From contig NZ_JASEEQ010000009.1 in NCBI RefSeq assembly GCF_030019515.1, positions 124,001 to 188,000 on the forward strand: a stretch of 64,000 nucleotides of DNA, read 5' to 3'. Positions within the stretch are counted from its first letter, which is position 1. Each line of letters starts with the position of its first letter. The DNA comes from Nocardioides sp. Lineage in GTDB: Bacteria; Actinomycetota; Actinomycetes; Propionibacteriales; Nocardioidaceae. The translations under genes were made by a program, and so were the position numbers. Shown here piece by piece: positions 34,362-44,143 of this stretch. Under the pieces are notes generated by a model. The model did no database searches and was not told the DNA's origin. It worked only from the letters and a program-made list of their open reading frames with translations.

Positions 34362-35381
34362 ATGGCCCGACGCCCCCGCACCCGTCCCACCCTGGAGGAG
34401 GTCGCTGCGCTCGCGGGCGTCGGCCGCGGCACCGCCTCGCGCGTGATCAACGGCGGCGCGAAGGTCTCCGACCGCGCGCGCCAGGCGGTCGAGAACGCGA
34501 TCGCCGAGCTCGGCTACGTGCCGAACGCCGCCGCCCGCGCCCTGGTCACGCGCCGCACGGATGCGGTCGCGCTGGTCATCGCCGAGTCCGAGGAGCGGGT
34601 CTTCGGCGAGCCGTTCTTCGCCGGCATCGTGCGCGGCATCGGGGCGGCGCTGGCGACCGCCGAACGCCAGCTGGTGCTGATCCTGGCGGACGCCCGCCGC
34701 CGCGGCAGCCTCGAGCACTACCTCACCCGGCAGCACGTGGACGGGGTGCTGCTGCTCTCGCTGCACGGCGACGACACGCTGCCCGACCGGATCCGCGGCC
34801 ACGGGCTGCCGGTGGTCGTCGGCGGTCGACCGCGGCCCGACGTCCAGACCGGCTTCGTCGACGTCGACAACGTGCAGGGGGCCGGGCTGGCGGTCGCCCA
34901 CCTGGTCGACCGCGGCCGCACCCGGATCGCCACGATCGCCGGGCCGGCGGACATGGTCGCCGGCAGCTCCCGCTTCGAGGGGTACGTCGCGGGCCTGACC
35001 GCGGCCGACCGGCCCATCGACGAGCGCCTCGTGGCGCGCGGTGACTTCAGCCAGGAGAGCGGCGCGCGCGGGATGCGGGCGCTGCTGGACCGGGAGCCGG
35101 CCGTGGACGGGGTCTTCTGCGCCAACGACCTGATGGCGGTCGGCGCACTTCAGGCGCTGCGCGAGCACGGCCGCCGGGTCCCCGACGACGTGTCGGTCGT
35201 GGGCTTCGAGGACGCGCCGATCGCCCGGTCGACGGTGCCGCCGCTGACGACGGTGCACCAGTCGCCGTGGGCGATGGGCGGCGAGATGGTCGCCCTGCTG
35301 CTCGAGACGATGGCCGGTTCCGACCCCACCCCGCCCGGCCGGATGCTGCCGACCCGGCTCGTGGTGCGGCAGAGCAGCTGA
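34362..35381 (+). CDS. LacI family transcriptional regulator (CebR-like)
   Basis: 339 residues. The N-terminal LacI headpiece is PTLEEVAALAGVGRGTASRVING with hinge YVPNAAARALVTRRT, then the sugar-binding domain: EERVFGEPFFAGIVRGI, DGVLLLSLHG, VDVDNVQGAGLAV, CANDLMAVGALQAL and SVVGFEDAPIARSTVPPLTTVHQ. It resembles cellobiose/beta-glucoside repressors of actinobacteria, and TGGGAACGCTCCCA upstream fits that group. No sugar transporter or glycosidase lies next to it, so it is an orphan that probably controls itself and remote genes. ATG follows a CATACT -10-like box by 6 nt, suggesting a leaderless transcript; an in-frame Arg/Ala extension upstream is unlikely. Confidence 0.88.
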   Translation: MARRPRTRPTLEEVAALAGVGRGTASRVINGGAKVSDRARQAVENAIAELGYVPNAAARALVTRRTDAVALVIAESEERVFGEPFFAGIVRGIGAALATAERQLVLILADARRRGSLEHYLTRQHVDGVLLLSLHGDDTLPDRIRGHGLPVVVGGRPRPDVQTGFVDVDNVQGAGLAVAHLVDRGRTRIATIAGPADMVAGSSRFEGYVAGLTAADRPIDERLVARGDFSQESGARGMRALLDREPAVDGVFCANDLMAVGALQALREHGRRVPDDVSVVGFEDAPIARSTVPPLTTVHQSPWAMGGEMVALLLETMAGSDPTPPGRMLPTRLVVRQSS

Positions 35382-35445
35382 CCCTCCTCGGCAGCCGGTC
35401 TGCACCCGCCCCACGCGGGGGCCCGGCTTGTCCTAGTGTTCCTCC

Positions 35446-36318
35446 GTGGACCAGCCCCCGACGACCCCGCTGGTGCTGCTCGTGACCTGTGCCGAGTGGC
35501 CCGAGGGCGAGCCCGGGCACGGCGCCCTCGACGTCGCGCTCGAGGCGCAGGGCCTGACCGCCCGCTGGGTGCAGTGGGACGACCTCGGCGTCGACTGGGG
35601 CGCGGCCGACGTGGTCGCGGTGCGCTCCACCTGGGACTACGACCACCGGCTCGGCGAGTTCCTCGGCTGGGCGTCCGGGGTCGGGCCCGCGCTGCTCAAC
35701 GGCGTCGACGTGTTCCGGTGGAACACCGACAAGCACTATCTGGTCGACCTCCAGGGCTCCGGCCTGCCGATGGTGCCCACGCTCGCCGCGGACACGGTCT
35801 TCGACGTGCGCGCCGCCGCCGACCGGTACGGCGTCGCGGTCGTCAAGCCCCGGGTCGGCGCGGGCGGCCGCGGCCTCGAGGTCGTCTCCGACGGCCGGGT
35901 CTGGCTGCCGAGCCCGGACGGCCACCCCGGACCGTGGGTGGTCCAGCCGCTGGTCGAGTCGATCCACCACGACGGGGAGACCTCGGTGTTCATGATCGCC
36001 GGGCACCCGGTCAGCCAGGTGCAGAAGCTGCCCAGCACCACCGACATCCGGGTGCACGAGCAGTTCGGCGGGACCATGCGGTCGGTCGAGCTCACCCGGG
36101 AGGCCGCGCTGCTGGCCGCCCAGGCGGTCGCCACGGTCGTGGACCTGCTCGGCGACGAGGTCGTCTACGGCCGGGTCGACATGATGCGCCACGAGGGCCG
36201 GCTGGTCGTCAGCGAGATCGAGCTGACCGAGCCGGGGCTCTACCTCGACGTGCTCCCGCTCAACGCGCTGCCGCTCGCCGAGGCCATCGCCGCCCGGGCG
36301 CTGCCGCGGACCTGGTGA
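35446..36318 (+). CDS. ATP-grasp domain protein
   Basis: 290 residues. The N-terminal part (VLLVTCAEWPEGEPGHGALDVALEAQG, VRSTWDYDHRLGEFLGW) and the ATP-grasp core (NTDKHYLVDLQGSGLPMVPT, AVVKPRVGAGGRGLEVV, ETSVFMIAGHPVSQVQK, and metal ligands in YGRVDMMRHEGRLVVSEIELTEPGLYL) match stand-alone RimK/glutathione-synthetase-like ligases. Such enzymes join a carboxylate to an amine with ATP. The GTG start is 27 bp inside the gap after the LacI gene's end. Substrates are unknown; no peptide precursor or partner gene is adjacent. Confidence 0.82.
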   Translation: MDQPPTTPLVLLVTCAEWPEGEPGHGALDVALEAQGLTARWVQWDDLGVDWGAADVVAVRSTWDYDHRLGEFLGWASGVGPALLNGVDVFRWNTDKHYLVDLQGSGLPMVPTLAADTVFDVRAAADRYGVAVVKPRVGAGGRGLEVVSDGRVWLPSPDGHPGPWVVQPLVESIHHDGETSVFMIAGHPVSQVQKLPSTTDIRVHEQFGGTMRSVELTREAALLAAQAVATVVDLLGDEVVYGRVDMMRHEGRLVVSEIELTEPGLYLDVLPLNALPLAEAIAARALPRTW

Positions 36319-36436
36319 CCGGCATCCGGGTACGGCGTACGTCGTCTCGACGCGCGGCCCCCCACGCGAGCTCGGGCGTGCGCTCGCCCGACCCGCCCGT
36401 CAGGGTGCCCGTCCCTCCCTCCCGGGACCCGGGCGC

Positions 36437-36463
36437 CTTGCACTCTCAGGGGTCGAGTGCTAA
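36437..36463. promoter_or_regulatory. CIRCE element (HrcA operator) of groEL
   Basis: CTTGCACTC, nine bases, GAGTGCTAA. The right half matches the CIRCE consensus exactly and the left differs slightly from TTAGCACTC. It shows HrcA heat-shock control. A second inverted repeat, CACTCTCC/GGAGAGTG (36476-36494), follows, possibly a degenerate second site. The remaining 313-bp gap before groEL contains no gene; a 170-bp leader runs from CIRCE to the ATG. Confidence 0.88.
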
Positions 36464-36529
36464 ACATGACGCTGGCACTCTCCCTAGGAGAGTGACAACA
36501 CCGGATCGGCGACGTTGAGGTCCTCCTGA

Positions 36530-38257
<1,728 letters not shown>

Positions 38258-38262
38258 GCACC

Positions 38263-38296
38263 CCTGATCCGCGCTGGCTCGCTAGCGCGGATCAGG
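38263..38296 (+). terminator. First hairpin after groEL
   Basis: CCTGATCCGCGCT (38263-38275) pairs perfectly with AGCGCGGATCAGG (38284-38296), 8-nt loop, starting 5 bp after the groEL stop. Confidence 0.65.
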
Positions 38297-38392
38297 CCAG
38301 GTGCCAGGTCGAGGAGCGTCGGCCGGACCGAGCTAAGCGAGGAACGGCGACGCGTCTCGAACCCAGTCCCTCAGCAGAGACACCAGCACCAC

Positions 38393-38437
38393 GACACCGA
38401 CCCGCCGGAGCAAGCCTCCGGCGGGTCGGTGTCATTT
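38393..38437 (+). terminator. Strong hairpin terminator downstream of groEL
   Basis: GACACCGACCCGCCGGAG (38393-38410) pairs over 18 bp with CTCCGGCGGGTCGGTGTC (38416-38433), 5-nt loop, followed by ATTT. It is the best intrinsic terminator in the window and probably closes the groEL transcript. Confidence 0.8.
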
Positions 38438-38460
38438 CGGGTCGTCGTTCCCGCCGGCGT

Positions 38461-38512
38461 CGGGTCGTGTGCCCCACGACGCGCCATGGCGCGTCCTCAG
38501 GCACACGACCCG
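38461..38512 (-). repeat. 52-bp two-stem palindromic element, copy 2
   Basis: The outer stem pairs CGGGTCGTGTGCC (38461-38473) with GGCACACGACCCG (38500-38512) without mismatch; the inner stem is the perfect palindrome GACGCGCCATGGCGCGTC (38478-38495). It has the same length and inner stem as copy 1 at 10949 and begins directly at the stop codon of the minus-strand regulator gene. Confidence 0.65.
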
Positions 38513-39187
38513 TCAGCCGCCGGACGGCGGGACCACGAGCAGGCAGGCGCCCGGCTCGGCGAACGGGACCAGGTCGGTGCCCGCCGGGTCTGCGCCGTAC
38601 GCCGCGAGCGCGCCGCTGACCAGGCCGCGGTGGACCTCGCACACGACCTCGGGGTAGCGGTGCGCGGCCTCGAGCAGGGGGCACCGGGTCAGCCGCACCA
38701 GGTCGTCGCGCGCGGCGTCCACCTCGGGTTCGAAGCCGAGCTCGTCGAGCATCGTGACGACCTCCGCCCGGGCGTCCTCGGCGGTCTCCGGCCGGCGGTC
38801 GCGCTCGCCGGCCAGGGAGCTGCCCCAGTGCTCGCCGGCGAACCGTGCGGTCTCGGTCGGCGCGGGGCTGGTGCCGGCGATCGAGGCTGCCAGTGCGGTG
38901 GCCAGGCCGGCGTACTCGTCGCGGCCGCGCTCCTCGACGGACTCGTAGCGCCAGGCGGGCCGGCCGCGGCCCTGCGGCTCGCTGCGGATCCGGCGTACCC
39001 AGCCGTCGGCGACCAGCGCCTCGAGATGCTCGCGCACGGTGTTGGGGTGCAGTCCGCTGGCCTGGGCCAGTGCCGCGAGCCGGGGCGCCTCCGGCTGGTC
39101 GAGCAGCAGCTGGAGGACCGCGGCCCGGCCCGGGGTCAACGGTCGCGGCCGCCGGCCGGGACGGGGACCCAGCTGATTGTTTTTCAC
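38513..39187 (-). CDS. HTH transcriptional regulator with probable Fe-S (SufR-like) cysteine cluster
   Basis: 224 residues. The winged helix is LTPGRAAVLQLLLDQPEAPRLAALAQASGLHPNTVREHLEALVADGWV, with wing SEPQGRGRPAWRYE. The C-terminal domain has TRCPLLEAAHRYPEVVCEVHRGLV and GACLLVV: Cys, Cys, His and a last Cys spaced as in SufR-like regulators that hold an Fe-S cluster and respond to redox or nitric oxide. It is divergent from the hemerythrin gene. GTG at 39187 is preferred: TACAGT ends 7 nt before it and the repeat TACTGTAGTA overlaps that -10. ATG at 39208 would put the promoter inside the gene. Confidence 0.82.
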   Translation of the reverse strand: MKNNQLGPRPGRRPRPLTPGRAAVLQLLLDQPEAPRLAALAQASGLHPNTVREHLEALVADGWVRRIRSEPQGRGRPAWRYESVEERGRDEYAGLATALAASIAGTSPAPTETARFAGEHWGSSLAGERDRRPETAEDARAEVVTMLDELGFEPEVDAARDDLVRLTRCPLLEAAHRYPEVVCEVHRGLVSGALAAYGADPAGTDLVPFAEPGACLLVVPPSGG

Positions 39188-39193
39188 GGTCCA

Positions 39194-39208
39194 TACTGTA
39201 GTAAACAT
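39194..39208. promoter_or_regulatory. Operator/promoter candidate between regulator and hemerythrin gene
   Basis: TACT-GT-AGTA (39194-39203) is an inverted repeat overlapping the minus-strand -10 TACAGT (39195-39200). The surroundings are unusually A/T-rich for this DNA. It is the likely site for autoregulation by the Fe-S-type regulator. Confidence 0.45.
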
Positions 39209-39302
39209 GTCTCGCACGGTCACCCCCCGGGTCGGCCCCGACGCGGCCCGAACCCGGCGCGACCGCACCCGAGCCCACCCACACCCCTGAGGAGCACACC
39301 GA

Positions 39303-40148
39303 ATGAACGACCTGTTGGTCGCCTCGTCCGAGGCGGACGCGCGCGCAGCCGAGGCGATGGTCGCCCACCACGCGGCGATGGCGGGGACGCTGACCACCCA
39401 CGTGACCCAGCTCGCGTCGGCCGCCCGCTCGGGCAACGCCGCCGAGGCCGAGCGCGTCCGGGCCGAGCTGCTCGCCTGGTGCCGCACCGACCTGGTGCCG
39501 CACGCCCTCGCCGAGGAGGCCGCCCTCTACCCGGCCGCCGGGGATCAGCCCACGGCGTCGCTGCTCGTCACCGCGATGCTCTCCGAGCACCAGCTCCTCC
39601 TCGGGCTGGTCGACCAGCTCGGCAAGGCGCAGGACGTCGTCTCCGCCGCGATCACCGCCGGCTCGCTGCGCACCGTCTTCGAGACCCACCTGGCCAAGGA
39701 GAACGAGCTGATCGTGCCGCTGCTCGCGACCGCCGGGACGGTCTCGCTCGCCGCGCTCCTCGACGGCATGCACGAGGCGCTCGAGGAGCACCAGGGCCAC
39801 GACCACGGCCATGACCACGGGCACGACCACGGGCATGACCACGGCCATGACCACGGGCACGACCACGGGCACGACCACGGGCACGGCGGCTGCACCTGCG
39901 GCGAGACCGACCCGGCCGGCCTCCCCGAGCTCGACGTGCGCACCATCCCGCACGCCATCCGGCACGCCACGGTGTTCGGCGCCGTCGACGGTGTCCGCCC
40001 CGGCAGTGGTCTGGTGCTGGTCGCCCCGCACGACCCGCTGCCGCTGCTCGCGCAGCTCGAGCAGCGCGACCCGGGCGTGCTCAGCGTCGAGTACCTCGAG
40101 CGCGGTCCCGAGGCCTGGCGCCTCCAGATCCTCCGCTCGCCGCGCTGA
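39303..40148 (+). CDS. Hemerythrin-like domain, His/Asp-rich linker and DUF2249 fusion
   Basis: 281 residues in three parts. Residues 1-160 are a hemerythrin-like four-helix bundle with the diiron ligand pattern HHAAM (about 23), HALAEEAALYP (about 67), SEHQLLLGL (about 95) and THLAKENELIVP (about 129). Residues 165-200 are (HDHG)n, a His/Asp-rich linker, then CTCGE. Residues 205-281 are DUF2249 (LDVRTIPHAIRH, HDPLPLLAQLEQRDPG). Hemerythrin and DUF2249 proteins are linked to nitric oxide and nitrosative stress; the linker and CTC motif look able to bind metal. It stands opposite an Fe-S-type regulator and next to a SLAC1 transporter. Confidence 0.88.
   Translation: MNDLLVASSEADARAAEAMVAHHAAMAGTLTTHVTQLASAARSGNAAEAERVRAELLAWCRTDLVPHALAEEAALYPAAGDQPTASLLVTAMLSEHQLLLGLVDQLGKAQDVVSAAITAGSLRTVFETHLAKENELIVPLLATAGTVSLAALLDGMHEALEEHQGHDHGHDHGHDHGHDHGHDHGHDHGHDHGHGGCTCGETDPAGLPELDVRTIPHAIRHATVFGAVDGVRPGSGLVLVAPHDPLPLLAQLEQRDPGVLSVEYLERGPEAWRLQILRSPR
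39799..39894 (+). repeat. Tandem repeat encoding (HDHG)n
   Basis: About eight 12-bp units of the type CACGACCACGGG or CATGACCACGGC, in frame, encode the His/Asp-rich linker. Alternating synonymous CAC/CAT and GGC/GGG codons show that the protein repeat is kept while the DNA drifts. Confidence 0.85.
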
Positions 40149-40172
40149 GGCTGAGCCCTCTCGAGCGACCCG

Positions 40173-40207
40173 CGTCGACCCGCCCGACCGTCTCGGGCGG
40201 GTCGACG
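40173..40207. terminator. Bidirectional terminator between convergent genes
   Basis: CGTCGACCCGCCCGA (40173-40187) pairs perfectly over 15 bp with TCGGGCGGGTCGACG (40193-40207), 5-nt loop, between the stops of the hemerythrin gene and the convergent transporter gene. Confidence 0.75.
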
Positions 40208-40223
40208 TGCGGTTCCGGACGGG

Positions 40224-41381
40224 TCAGCCCCGAGCGGCGGGGCTGCGCCGGATGGTCCGGTCCAGGTGCACGATCATCGCGACGAAGACCGTGACCGCGG
40301 CCGCGAACGCGACCCACAGCTCGATGCTCGCGATCCGGTGGACCAGCGGCAGGTCGTCGGCGCGGCCGAGGTAGATCCCGGCGGCGGCGTACATGCCGAG
40401 CGGGAAGATCATGCTCCACATCGTGGGGTCGTAGCGCAGCGGGATCTTCCGGATCCCGTGGCGCCACCAGCCGGCGGCCACCAGGGGCGGGATCAGCCAG
40501 GTGGCGAAGGCCCAGAAGACCACCGCCAGCCCGGCGATCAGCTCGCGGGTCGCCGTCACCATCGGGGCGTCGGCCATCTCGACGATCCGGGCCCCGGCCA
40601 GGACGGTGATGGCCAGCGCGCCCATGCTCACCCAGTACGGCGGGTTGAGGTCCTCGGGCCCGAAGTCGTAGAGCATCAGCCGCAGCGAGACGATCACGCC
40701 GGTCGCGGCGTACAGGAAGACCCCGACCGACCAGGCCACCACCGCGATCAGCGCCAGGGCGATCCGGCCGGTCTCGGCCCGCGGCTCGAGGGTGGCGGCC
40801 GCGGTCGCGACCGACTGGCTCGCGACCGTCCAGATGAACCAGGTGCCGTTGGCGGCGGCGATCACCGGCCGCGGCTGCGGGCCGAGCACCGCGGTCCACG
40901 GCACGACGTACCCCAGCACCAGCCAGGCGGTGCCGGACAGCGCGAACAGGACCGCGGTCGCGGTGTAGTGGCCGTCCAGGCCGAGGCGGACGCCGAGCAC
41001 GTTGGTGCCGGCGACGAAGGTGAAGAAGCCGAACCCGCGACGCGGGTCCATGAAGTCCTCGGACGTCGCGGTGCGGTAGGCGACGAACCGCCAGGCCGTC
41101 AGTGACAGCAGCAGCACGAAGGCGCCCGCGCAGATGGCCAGCAGCACCTCCGAGAGCACGCGGTAGCCCTGGAGCTCCATGCCGACCGAGAGGATCCCGC
41201 TGGCCATGACCAGCGCGAAGTAGCCGGGCGCCAGCCCCTCGACGCCGATGCGGATCCGCTCGCCGAGCGTGGCGCCGGGCGCCCGAACCGGGCCGGTGGC
41301 CGGCCCGTGGCCGTGGCCGTGGGCGGGGCGGTGCGCAGGGTCGTGCGCGGGGCTGGGGGTGGGGCTCGGCGTGGCGGGCAC
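40224..41381 (-). CDS. TDT family transporter (SLAC1/TehA-like)
   Basis: 385 residues with about ten hydrophobic helices after a His/Pro-rich cytoplasmic start (HRPAHGHGHG). GLAPGYFALVMASGILSVGMELQGY is the typical TehA/SLAC1 opening, and the repeated helical hairpins with Gly kinks (FVAGTNVLGVRLG, WVSMGALAITVLAGARIVEM, SMIFPLGMYAAA) match the family, whose members are anion channels or carriers for chloride, nitrate, sulfite or malate. Convergent neighbour of the hemerythrin-DUF2249 protein; in that context nitrite, sulfite or another redox-related anion is a reasonable guess. GTG start chosen; the first 30 residues are low-complexity and the true start could be later. Confidence 0.85.
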   Translation of the reverse strand: MPATPSPTPSPAHDPAHRPAHGHGHGPATGPVRAPGATLGERIRIGVEGLAPGYFALVMASGILSVGMELQGYRVLSEVLLAICAGAFVLLLSLTAWRFVAYRTATSEDFMDPRRGFGFFTFVAGTNVLGVRLGLDGHYTATAVLFALSGTAWLVLGYVVPWTAVLGPQPRPVIAAANGTWFIWTVASQSVATAAATLEPRAETGRIALALIAVVAWSVGVFLYAATGVIVSLRLMLYDFGPEDLNPPYWVSMGALAITVLAGARIVEMADAPMVTATRELIAGLAVVFWAFATWLIPPLVAAGWWRHGIRKIPLRYDPTMWSMIFPLGMYAAAGIYLGRADDLPLVHRIASIELWVAFAAAVTVFVAMIVHLDRTIRRSPAARG

Positions 41382-41435
41382 CCGGGCAGGGTACGGCCTC
41401 CCCGGCCGGTCGCGCAGGTGTGTGAGGGTGGAGAC

Positions 41436-41984
41436 GTGGACAGTCGACGGGATCGCTTCGGGGAGGTCGCGCCCGGCCTGATCGAGCCGCTGCGGCGGTT
41501 CCTGGCCCGCCGCACCGATCCGGCCACCGCCGAGGACGTGCTCGCCGAGACGCTGCTGGTGTGCTGGCGCCGTGCCGAGGACCTGCCCGAGCCCGCGCTG
41601 CCGTGGGCGTACGGCGTGGCCCGCAACTGCCTGCGCAACGCCGAGCGGGCCGCCCGCCGGCAGCAGCGGGTCGCGGGGCGCCTGGCCGCCGAGCCGCCGC
41701 CCGCCCAGCCGAGCCTGCAGTCGGCCCTGCAGCCGACGCCGCCACCGGACGAGGACCTGGCGCTGCACGAGGCCCTCGCCCGGCTGCGTCCCGAGGAGGC
41801 CGAGCTGCTCCGGCTGTGGGCGTGGGAGCAGCTGACGCCGGCCGAGATCGCCGTGGTCCTCGGCATCACCCCGAACGCGGTGAGCATCCGGCTCACCCGG
41901 GCCAAGCAGAAGCTGTCCGACCGGCTGCGAAAGACCAGGGCCGCTGCCGGACATGAGGAGTCGAGAGAGGGGAGACGTTCATGA
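41436..41984 (+). CDS. RNA polymerase ECF-type sigma factor
   Basis: 182 residues. Region 2 is FLARRTDPATAEDVLAETLLVCWRRAEDLPEPALPWAYGVARNCLRN and region 4 is LHEALARLRPEEAELLRLWAWEQLTPAEIAVVLGITPNAVSIRLTRAKQKL, the two sigma-70 domains of an ECF factor. It directs RNA polymerase to a small regulon. GTG start; the preceding in-frame Gly/Arg stretch overlaps the divergent transporter's 5' region. Its stop overlaps the next ATG (ATGA), so it is coupled to a membrane protein that is probably its anti-sigma factor. The inducing signal is not evident. Confidence 0.9.
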   Translation: MDSRRDRFGEVAPGLIEPLRRFLARRTDPATAEDVLAETLLVCWRRAEDLPEPALPWAYGVARNCLRNAERAARRQQRVAGRLAAEPPPAQPSLQSALQPTPPPDEDLALHEALARLRPEEAELLRLWAWEQLTPAEIAVVLGITPNAVSIRLTRAKQKLSDRLRKTRAAAGHEESREGRRS

Positions 41985-42601
41985 CCGACGAGCTGCGGGC
42001 CCGCCTGCGGGCCGCGGACCCGGCCGCCTCCCTGCCGCCGGCCGACCCCGACGGGGTGACCCGACTCCTGGAGGACGTCATGAGCACCGAGCTCACCACG
42101 GAGAACCGTGAGACCGGCACCCGCGACCGCGGGCCGCTCACCTGGCTCGTAGCCGCCGCGGCCGTGCTGATCATCGCGGGCGTCGGCCTGTTCGGGGTGC
42201 TCAACCACGACACCGACCCCGCCGCACCGCCCACCGCAGCCGACGACAAGACGGTCACCGAGCTGACCGCGCCGAGCGCCGCGGCGTACGCCGCGAGGTG
42301 CATGGTGCCCAACGCGGACCTACTCCGGCAGCAGACCGTGGCCTTCGAGGGCAGCGTCTCCACCATCGCCGACGGCATGGTCACCCTCGTCGTCGCCCAC
42401 TGGTACGCCGGCGACCCGACCGATCTGGTGCGCGTGCAGGCCCCGCCCGCCGACCTCCAGCAGCTGATCGGCGCGGTGAGCTTCGAGCCGGGCGAGCGGT
42501 ACCTGGTGTCCGCGACCGACGGCCGAGTGACCGTCTGCGGCCTGAGCGCGCCGTGGTCCGCGGACCTCGCCGCGCTCTACGGGCAGGCGTTCGGCGGCTG
42601 A
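41981..42601 (+). CDS. Putative membrane anti-sigma factor
   Basis: 206 residues, no recognised domain. An N-terminal cytoplasmic part of about 50 residues (RARLRAADPAASLPPADPDGVTRLLEDVM) is followed by one transmembrane helix (WLVAAAAVLIIAGVGLFGVL, about 55-74) and an extracytoplasmic domain with two cysteines, in CMVPNADLL and TVCGLSAPW. The layout and the 4-bp overlap with an ECF sigma gene suggest an anti-sigma role, the outer domain sensing the signal. The N-terminal part lacks a clear zinc-binding HxxxCxxC motif, so the identity is inferred from context. Confidence 0.7.
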   Translation: MTDELRARLRAADPAASLPPADPDGVTRLLEDVMSTELTTENRETGTRDRGPLTWLVAAAAVLIIAGVGLFGVLNHDTDPAAPPTAADDKTVTELTAPSAAAYAARCMVPNADLLRQQTVAFEGSVSTIADGMVTLVVAHWYAGDPTDLVRVQAPPADLQQLIGAVSFEPGERYLVSATDGRVTVCGLSAPWSADLAALYGQAFGG

Positions 42602-42618
42602 CCTGCCATCCTGGGCCG

Positions 42619-43176
42619 GTGCACGGACTGCTGCTGGCCGCCGGTGCCGGCACCCGGATGGGGATGCCCAAGGCGCTGGTGCGCGCCCCGGACGGTGAGC
42701 CCTGGCTGGTCCGCGGCGTGCGGGCGCTGACCGACGGCGGCTGCACCCAGGTCAGCGTCGTCCTCGGCGCGTCCGCCGAGGAGGCGCTGCCGCTGCTCGA
42801 GGGGACCGGTGCGACTGCCGTCGTTGCCGCGGACTGGGAGGACGGGATGTCCGCGTCGTTGCACGCCGGCCTCGCCGCGGCCCTCGCCACCGACGCCGAC
42901 GCCGTGGTGGTCACGCTCGTCGACCTGCCCGACGTCGGCGCGGACGTCGTACGCCGGCTCCTCGACCCGCCGCCCGCCCCGGCGACGCTGCGGCGAGCCG
43001 CGTATGCCGGCCGGGCCGGCCACCCGGTCGTGCTGGGCCGGGACCACTGGGACGGCGCGGGCGGCCTCGCGACCGGGGACCGCGGCGCCCGCGACTACCT
43101 CGCCCGCCACGTCGTCGAGCTCGTCGAGTGCGGCGACCTGGCCACCGGCGCGGACCTGGACCGGCCACCGGGCTGA
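42619..43176 (+). CDS. MobA-like nucleotidyltransferase (MocA/CoxI type)
   Basis: 185 residues. LLLAAGAGTRMGMPKALV is the nucleotide-binding loop of MobA-like transferases, and DAVVVTLVDLPDVGADVVRRLL and GRAGHPVVLGRDHW match the molybdopterin cytidylyltransferase subgroup that serves xanthine dehydrogenase-like enzymes. It would attach CMP to molybdopterin. It starts the molybdenum-enzyme gene cluster, consistent with cofactor supply to the large subunit encoded 9 kb downstream. GTG start 17 bp after the anti-sigma stop. Confidence 0.82.
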   Translation: MHGLLLAAGAGTRMGMPKALVRAPDGEPWLVRGVRALTDGGCTQVSVVLGASAEEALPLLEGTGATAVVAADWEDGMSASLHAGLAAALATDADAVVVTLVDLPDVGADVVRRLLDPPPAPATLRRAAYAGRAGHPVVLGRDHWDGAGGLATGDRGARDYLARHVVELVECGDLATGADLDRPPG

Positions 43177-43224
43177 GCCGATCGCCAACCGGGGACCAAC
43201 ACCCGGCGCCGTAACCTTGCTCAC

Positions 43225-44109
43225 ATGCTGCTCTCGTCCCCCGCCGATGTCGCCGCGCGCCTAGGTGCGACGGGCTACCTCAGCGACGACGCGCTCGCGA
43301 CCGTGACCTACCTGGCGCTGCGCATGCAGCGCCCGCTGCTGCTCGAGGGCGAGCCCGGGACCGGCAAGACCGCGCTGGCCGAGGCGATCGCCGAGAGCCT
43401 GGAGCTGCCGCTGGTGCGACTCCAGTGCTACGAGGGCATCGACGCGACGCAGGCGCTCTACGACTGGGACTTCCCGCGGCAGATCCTGCACCTGCGCGCG
43501 CTCGAGGCGGCCGGCGGCGGTCAGGACGGACAGGGCGTCGAGGAGGCCGAGAAGAGCCTGTACGACGCCCGCTTCCTGCTCGCCCGGCCGGTGCTGCGAG
43601 CGCTGCAGGAGAGCCCGGCGGTGCTGCTGGTCGACGAGGTCGACCGGGCCGACGACGAGTTCGAGGCGTTTCTGCTCGAGGTGCTCTCGACCTACCAGGT
43701 CTCCATCCCCGAACTCGGCACCGTCCGCGCGTCGACGCCGCCGATCGTGGTGCTCACGTCCAACCGCACCCGCGAGCTGCACGACGCGTTGAAGCGGCGC
43801 TGCCTCTACCACTGGATCGACCACCCCGGGCTCGAGCGCGAGGTGGAGATCCTGCGCTCGCGCGCGCCCGAGGTCTCCGAGACCCTGCGCCGCCAGGTCG
43901 TCGAGCTGGTCCAGCTGCTGCGCGGCCGCGACGACCTCCAGAAGCCGCCCGGCGTCGCCGAGACCCTCGACTGGGCGCGGGCCCTGCACCACCTCGGCAC
44001 CGCCGACATCGACCTTGCCACCGCGTCGGTCACCCTCGGAGCGCTGGTGAAGTACCGCGAGGACGCCGACCGGGTCCGGCACGCGCTCGACCAGGTGTTG
44101 CGGGCATGA
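43225..44109 (+). CDS. MoxR-type AAA ATPase (CoxD-like)
   Basis: 294 residues. Walker A GEPGTGKTALAEAIA (about 42), Walker B AVLLVDEVDRADDEFEAFLLEVLS (about 134), sensor 1 VVLTSNRTRELHDALKRRCLYHWIDHP with Arg finger. The RLQCYEGIDATQALYDWDFPRQ segment is the CoxD/MoxR hallmark. CoxD ATPases help insert or mature the metal site of molybdenum hydroxylases, working with a VWA protein, which is the next gene (34 bp on). An ATG opens 48 bp after the transferase gene. Confidence 0.9.
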   Translation: MLLSSPADVAARLGATGYLSDDALATVTYLALRMQRPLLLEGEPGTGKTALAEAIAESLELPLVRLQCYEGIDATQALYDWDFPRQILHLRALEAAGGGQDGQGVEEAEKSLYDARFLLARPVLRALQESPAVLLVDEVDRADDEFEAFLLEVLSTYQVSIPELGTVRASTPPIVVLTSNRTRELHDALKRRCLYHWIDHPGLEREVEILRSRAPEVSETLRRQVVELVQLLRGRDDLQKPPGVAETLDWARALHHLGTADIDLATASVTLGALVKYREDADRVRHALDQVLRA

Positions 44110-44143
44110 ACGACGTCTGGCCGTCCGGCCGGGCGGTGATCCG

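Noticed and set aside
42619..43176. MobA proper (guanylyltransferase for bis-MGD)
   Set aside because: The neighbourhood serves a xanthine dehydrogenase-type enzyme, which uses molybdopterin cytosine dinucleotide, so the MocA type fits better.
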